In this document: piece after piece, positions 13,890-15,211 of the stretch
Position numbering within the stretch: the first letter of the stretch is position 1
Layout of the letters: each line of letters begins with the position of its first letter
From: Baffinella frigidus
Lineage: Eukaryota > Cryptophyceae > Cryptomonadales > Baffinellaceae
Assembly (NCBI GenBank): GCA_026770585.1
Contig: MU647391.1
Location: 33,472-48,682, forward strand
Length of the DNA: 15,211 bases
Reading direction: 5' to 3'
Made by a program: the position numbers and the translations under genes
Notes under the pieces: model-generated
The model's input: the letters and a program-made list of their open reading frames with translations, nothing else
What the model was told of the DNA's origin: nothing
Database searches by the model: none

Positions 13890-13954
13890 GAGGTCCTAGG
13901 CAGGTCCTAGGACCCTACGGTAGGGCGTATGAGCCTACTGGCCACTTAAGGGAT
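13890..13954. mobile_element. Family B, right part only (copy 7)
   Basis: GAGGTCCTAGGCAGGTCCTA, CCCTACGGTAGGGCGTATGA and GGCCACTTAAGGGA are present. The left end is missing. Confidence 0.8.
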
Positions 13955-14180
13955 GGTAGCCAATGCCAAACGTCGACCGGCTGGTACCAGCACCGTCGAC
14001 TTTTGCTAGCAAGAACACACTCAATGCCAAAAGTGGACGGTTGAGCACCAGCACCCTCAACTTTTGACACTGCCTGCTAGCCGAGGGACCACCAACTCTC
14101 ACAACTTGGGCAAATCGAAAAAGTCAAAAACACCAAATCCCCTTGGGTGCTGGTGCCAACCCGTCAACTTTTGGCATTGG

Positions 14181-14228
14181 CTAGCCGTCGGCGCGGTTGA
14201 GCGCGAGCATCTTGTCGATGCGCGTCAC
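14181..14228 (-). CDS. Candidate last exon of a minus-strand gene
   Basis: On the minus strand, CCCCTAACCCTGACGGCAG is followed by 15 GC-rich codons reading VTRIDKMLALNRADG and a TAG. The pattern (CCCTAA-like tract, CAG, codon-like sequence, stop) is the one seen at the real GST acceptors. No upstream exon was found, and the piece is too short to assign a family. Confidence 0.25.
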   Translation of the reverse strand: MTRIDKMLALNRADG

Positions 14229-14392
14229 CTGCCGTCAGGGTTAGGGGTCAGGCACAAAGCCAACAACCCAGGCTCGTAACCTGTCCGACTTAGGCTCACA
14301 GGACCTCTCGAGAATGCTGGAGGATCCTATTTACATGTGGGGTTGTAAATATTTGTACCAGGATAGGGTGTTCTAACCTCGCGCCTGGCCAA

Positions 14393-14544
14393 TATCCCTT
14401 ACGTAGCGAGTGGGCGCACACGCCCTACCGTAGGGACCTATGACCTCGTAGGACCTCTTGGCGGTCAAATTTGACCGCATGGCCACTTAAGGGTTAGACC
14501 GCATGGCCACTTAAGGGTTAGACCGCATGGCCACTTAAGGCTTA
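14393..14544. mobile_element. MITE family B, copy 8, with its right end triplicated
   Basis: Left end TATCCCTTACGTAGCGAG, inner CCCTACCGTAGGG and GGTCAAATTTGACC. The right end GACCGCATGGCCACTTAAGG is repeated three times in tandem as 24-bp units (14473-14496, 14497-14520, 14521-14544). The first two units are identical and the third nearly so. Confidence 0.85.
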
Positions 14545-14572
14545 GGGGTCAGGAACAAAGCCAGGAGTGGGG

Positions 14573-14597
14573 GTCCGTGGCCAAAAGGGCCACGGAC
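14573..14597. repeat. Short perfect hairpin
   Basis: GTCCGTGGCC and GGCCACGGAC around AAAAG. Confidence 0.6.
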
Positions 14598-14614
14598 GTT
14601 TCGCGTTTCTTCGT

Positions 14615-14702
14615 CCACACAGCGGACTTCGAAGGAATTTTGAATAGCCCCAAGCGATAAGACCTAGGACCCTACGGTAGGCAACCCGTAGGGGCATAAG
14701 GG
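14615..14702. mobile_element. Family C element, left part (copy 4)
   Basis: CCACACAGCGGACTTCGAAG, AATTTTGAATAGCCCC, AAGCGATAAGACCTAGG, CCCTACGGTAGGCAACCCGT. The right half is missing or unrecognisable. Confidence 0.75.
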
Positions 14703-14807
14703 GCAAGAGGGGGGAACGACGTTTCCGTGTTCAAACGAGGGGTGTGAAGATTCGCCGAGGCGTTTCTGTGGCCAAAGGGGGGGGGGTGGTGCGTTTCCTC
14801 GGGCGAA

Positions 14808-14896
14808 AGGTTTAGGGTTGAGGTTTAGGGTTTTAAGGTTTTAGGGTTTAGGGTCTAGGGTTTAGGGTTTAGGGTTTAGGGTTTAGGGTTTAGGGG
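14808..14896 (+). repeat. Interstitial TTTAGGG array
   Basis: About twelve units of TTTAGGG, the last five perfect (14858-14893). Followed at once by codon-like GC-rich sequence (GATCGAGGACTGCGAGTTTG), which was not developed into an exon because no clear splice site or family was found. Confidence 0.85.
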
Positions 14897-14962
14897 TGAG
14901 CGCCTGGCGATCGAGGACTGCGAGTTTGACGCGGAGGCGTCAAGTATGTCTCGTCCATACTA

Positions 14963-14997
14963 TAAATCGATATACACATATATATATATATATATGT

Positions 14998-15028
<31 letters not shown>

Positions 15029-15046
15029 CATACATATATATATATA
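14963..15046 (+). repeat. AT/ATAC microsatellite
   Basis: TA dinucleotides with CATA interruptions, similar to 2958-3015. The tyrosine/isoleucine-rich minus-strand frames over it are repeat translations. Sequence from 15047 to the window end shows no supported gene. Confidence 0.9.
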
Positions 15047-15211
15047 GACCCGGGAAAGTCGCGCCCCAGCCCCGAAGAAGGAGCCTCGTGGGTGTTTTTC
15101 GGGGGGGGGAGAGCCCGCGGCGCCAAAAGGCGGACCCCGGAGAGGGGGCGACAAGCACTGCGTGCAGAAGAAAAAGAAGGGGGGGGGGTGAGCACATGGC
15201 GGTCAAATCTC

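Larger units (their letters stand above)
13333..14145. mobile_element. ~810-bp inverted-repeat element with ~175-bp arms, filled with nested elements
   Basis: The left arm, 13333-13508, is repeated in reverse complement at 13977-14145. In order it has TGTTTTTGACTTTTTCGATT, GTGAGGGTTGGTGGTCCC, GGCTAGCAGGCAGTGTCAAA, GGTGCTGGTGCTCAACCG and TTGCTAGCAAAAGTCGACGG. Identity by eye is above 90%. The centre holds family A pieces (13566-13803) and a truncated family B copy (13890-13954). The left arm overlaps the right half of the palindrome at 13251-13389. No transposase frame. Confidence 0.8.

Noticed and set aside
14890-15206. Minus-strand tyrosine/isoleucine-rich frames
   Set aside because: They are produced by the AT/ATAC microsatellite and have no domain or splice context.

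Overview
This looks like nuclear DNA of a microbial eukaryote, most likely an alga with a secondary red-type plastid. Three observations support this: a gene with five GT-AG introns and an AATAAA signal; a minus-strand first exon encoding a signal peptide followed by Phe-Val-Ala-Pro, the 'ASAFAP'-like bipartite plastid-targeting motif of cryptophytes, haptophytes, stramenopiles and relatives; and abundant TTTAGGG/CCCTAAA-type repeats. The exact lineage cannot be fixed from the sequence. Gene density is low, and most of the window is repeats and short non-autonomous inverted-repeat elements (MITE-like). No transposase, rRNA or confident tRNA gene is visible.

Layout. 1-625: blocks of degenerate 7-bp telomere-like repeats (TTTGGTG, TTTATGG, TTTGGGG, TTTAGGG), oriented so that they cannot be a left chromosome end. 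640-3630: tandem and dispersed repeats, minisatellites and microsatellites, with one clear inverted-repeat insertion at 1367-1547. 3640-5230: on the minus strand, remains of an unrecognised gene with repeated phase-1 exons, broken up by inverted-repeat elements. 5220-8010: a mosaic of at least seven inverted-repeat families. 8105-8390 (minus): first exon of a predicted plastid-targeted protein. 8391-8984: probable divergent intergenic region. 8985-11427 (plus): a complete six-exon glutathione S-transferase gene (218 residues) with short elements in its introns. 11428-14550: a cluster of two MITE families, here called A (ends CAGGGGTACCTCGC) and B (ends TCCCTTAAGTGGCC), with nested copies and large palindromes. 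14550-15211: a family C fragment, a TTTAGGG array and AT microsatellites.

Two themes tie the window together. First, CCCTAAA-like tracts lie in introns with the C-rich strand always the sense strand, on both DNA strands, and often just before the acceptor AG; they seem to serve as branch-point and polypyrimidine sequence. Second, several inverted-repeat families with unrelated ends share the same internal palindrome, CCCTACNGTAGGG, often next to CCTAGG boxes.

Family letters (A-M) are labels made up for this answer. Element boundaries were read by eye and may be off by a few bases.
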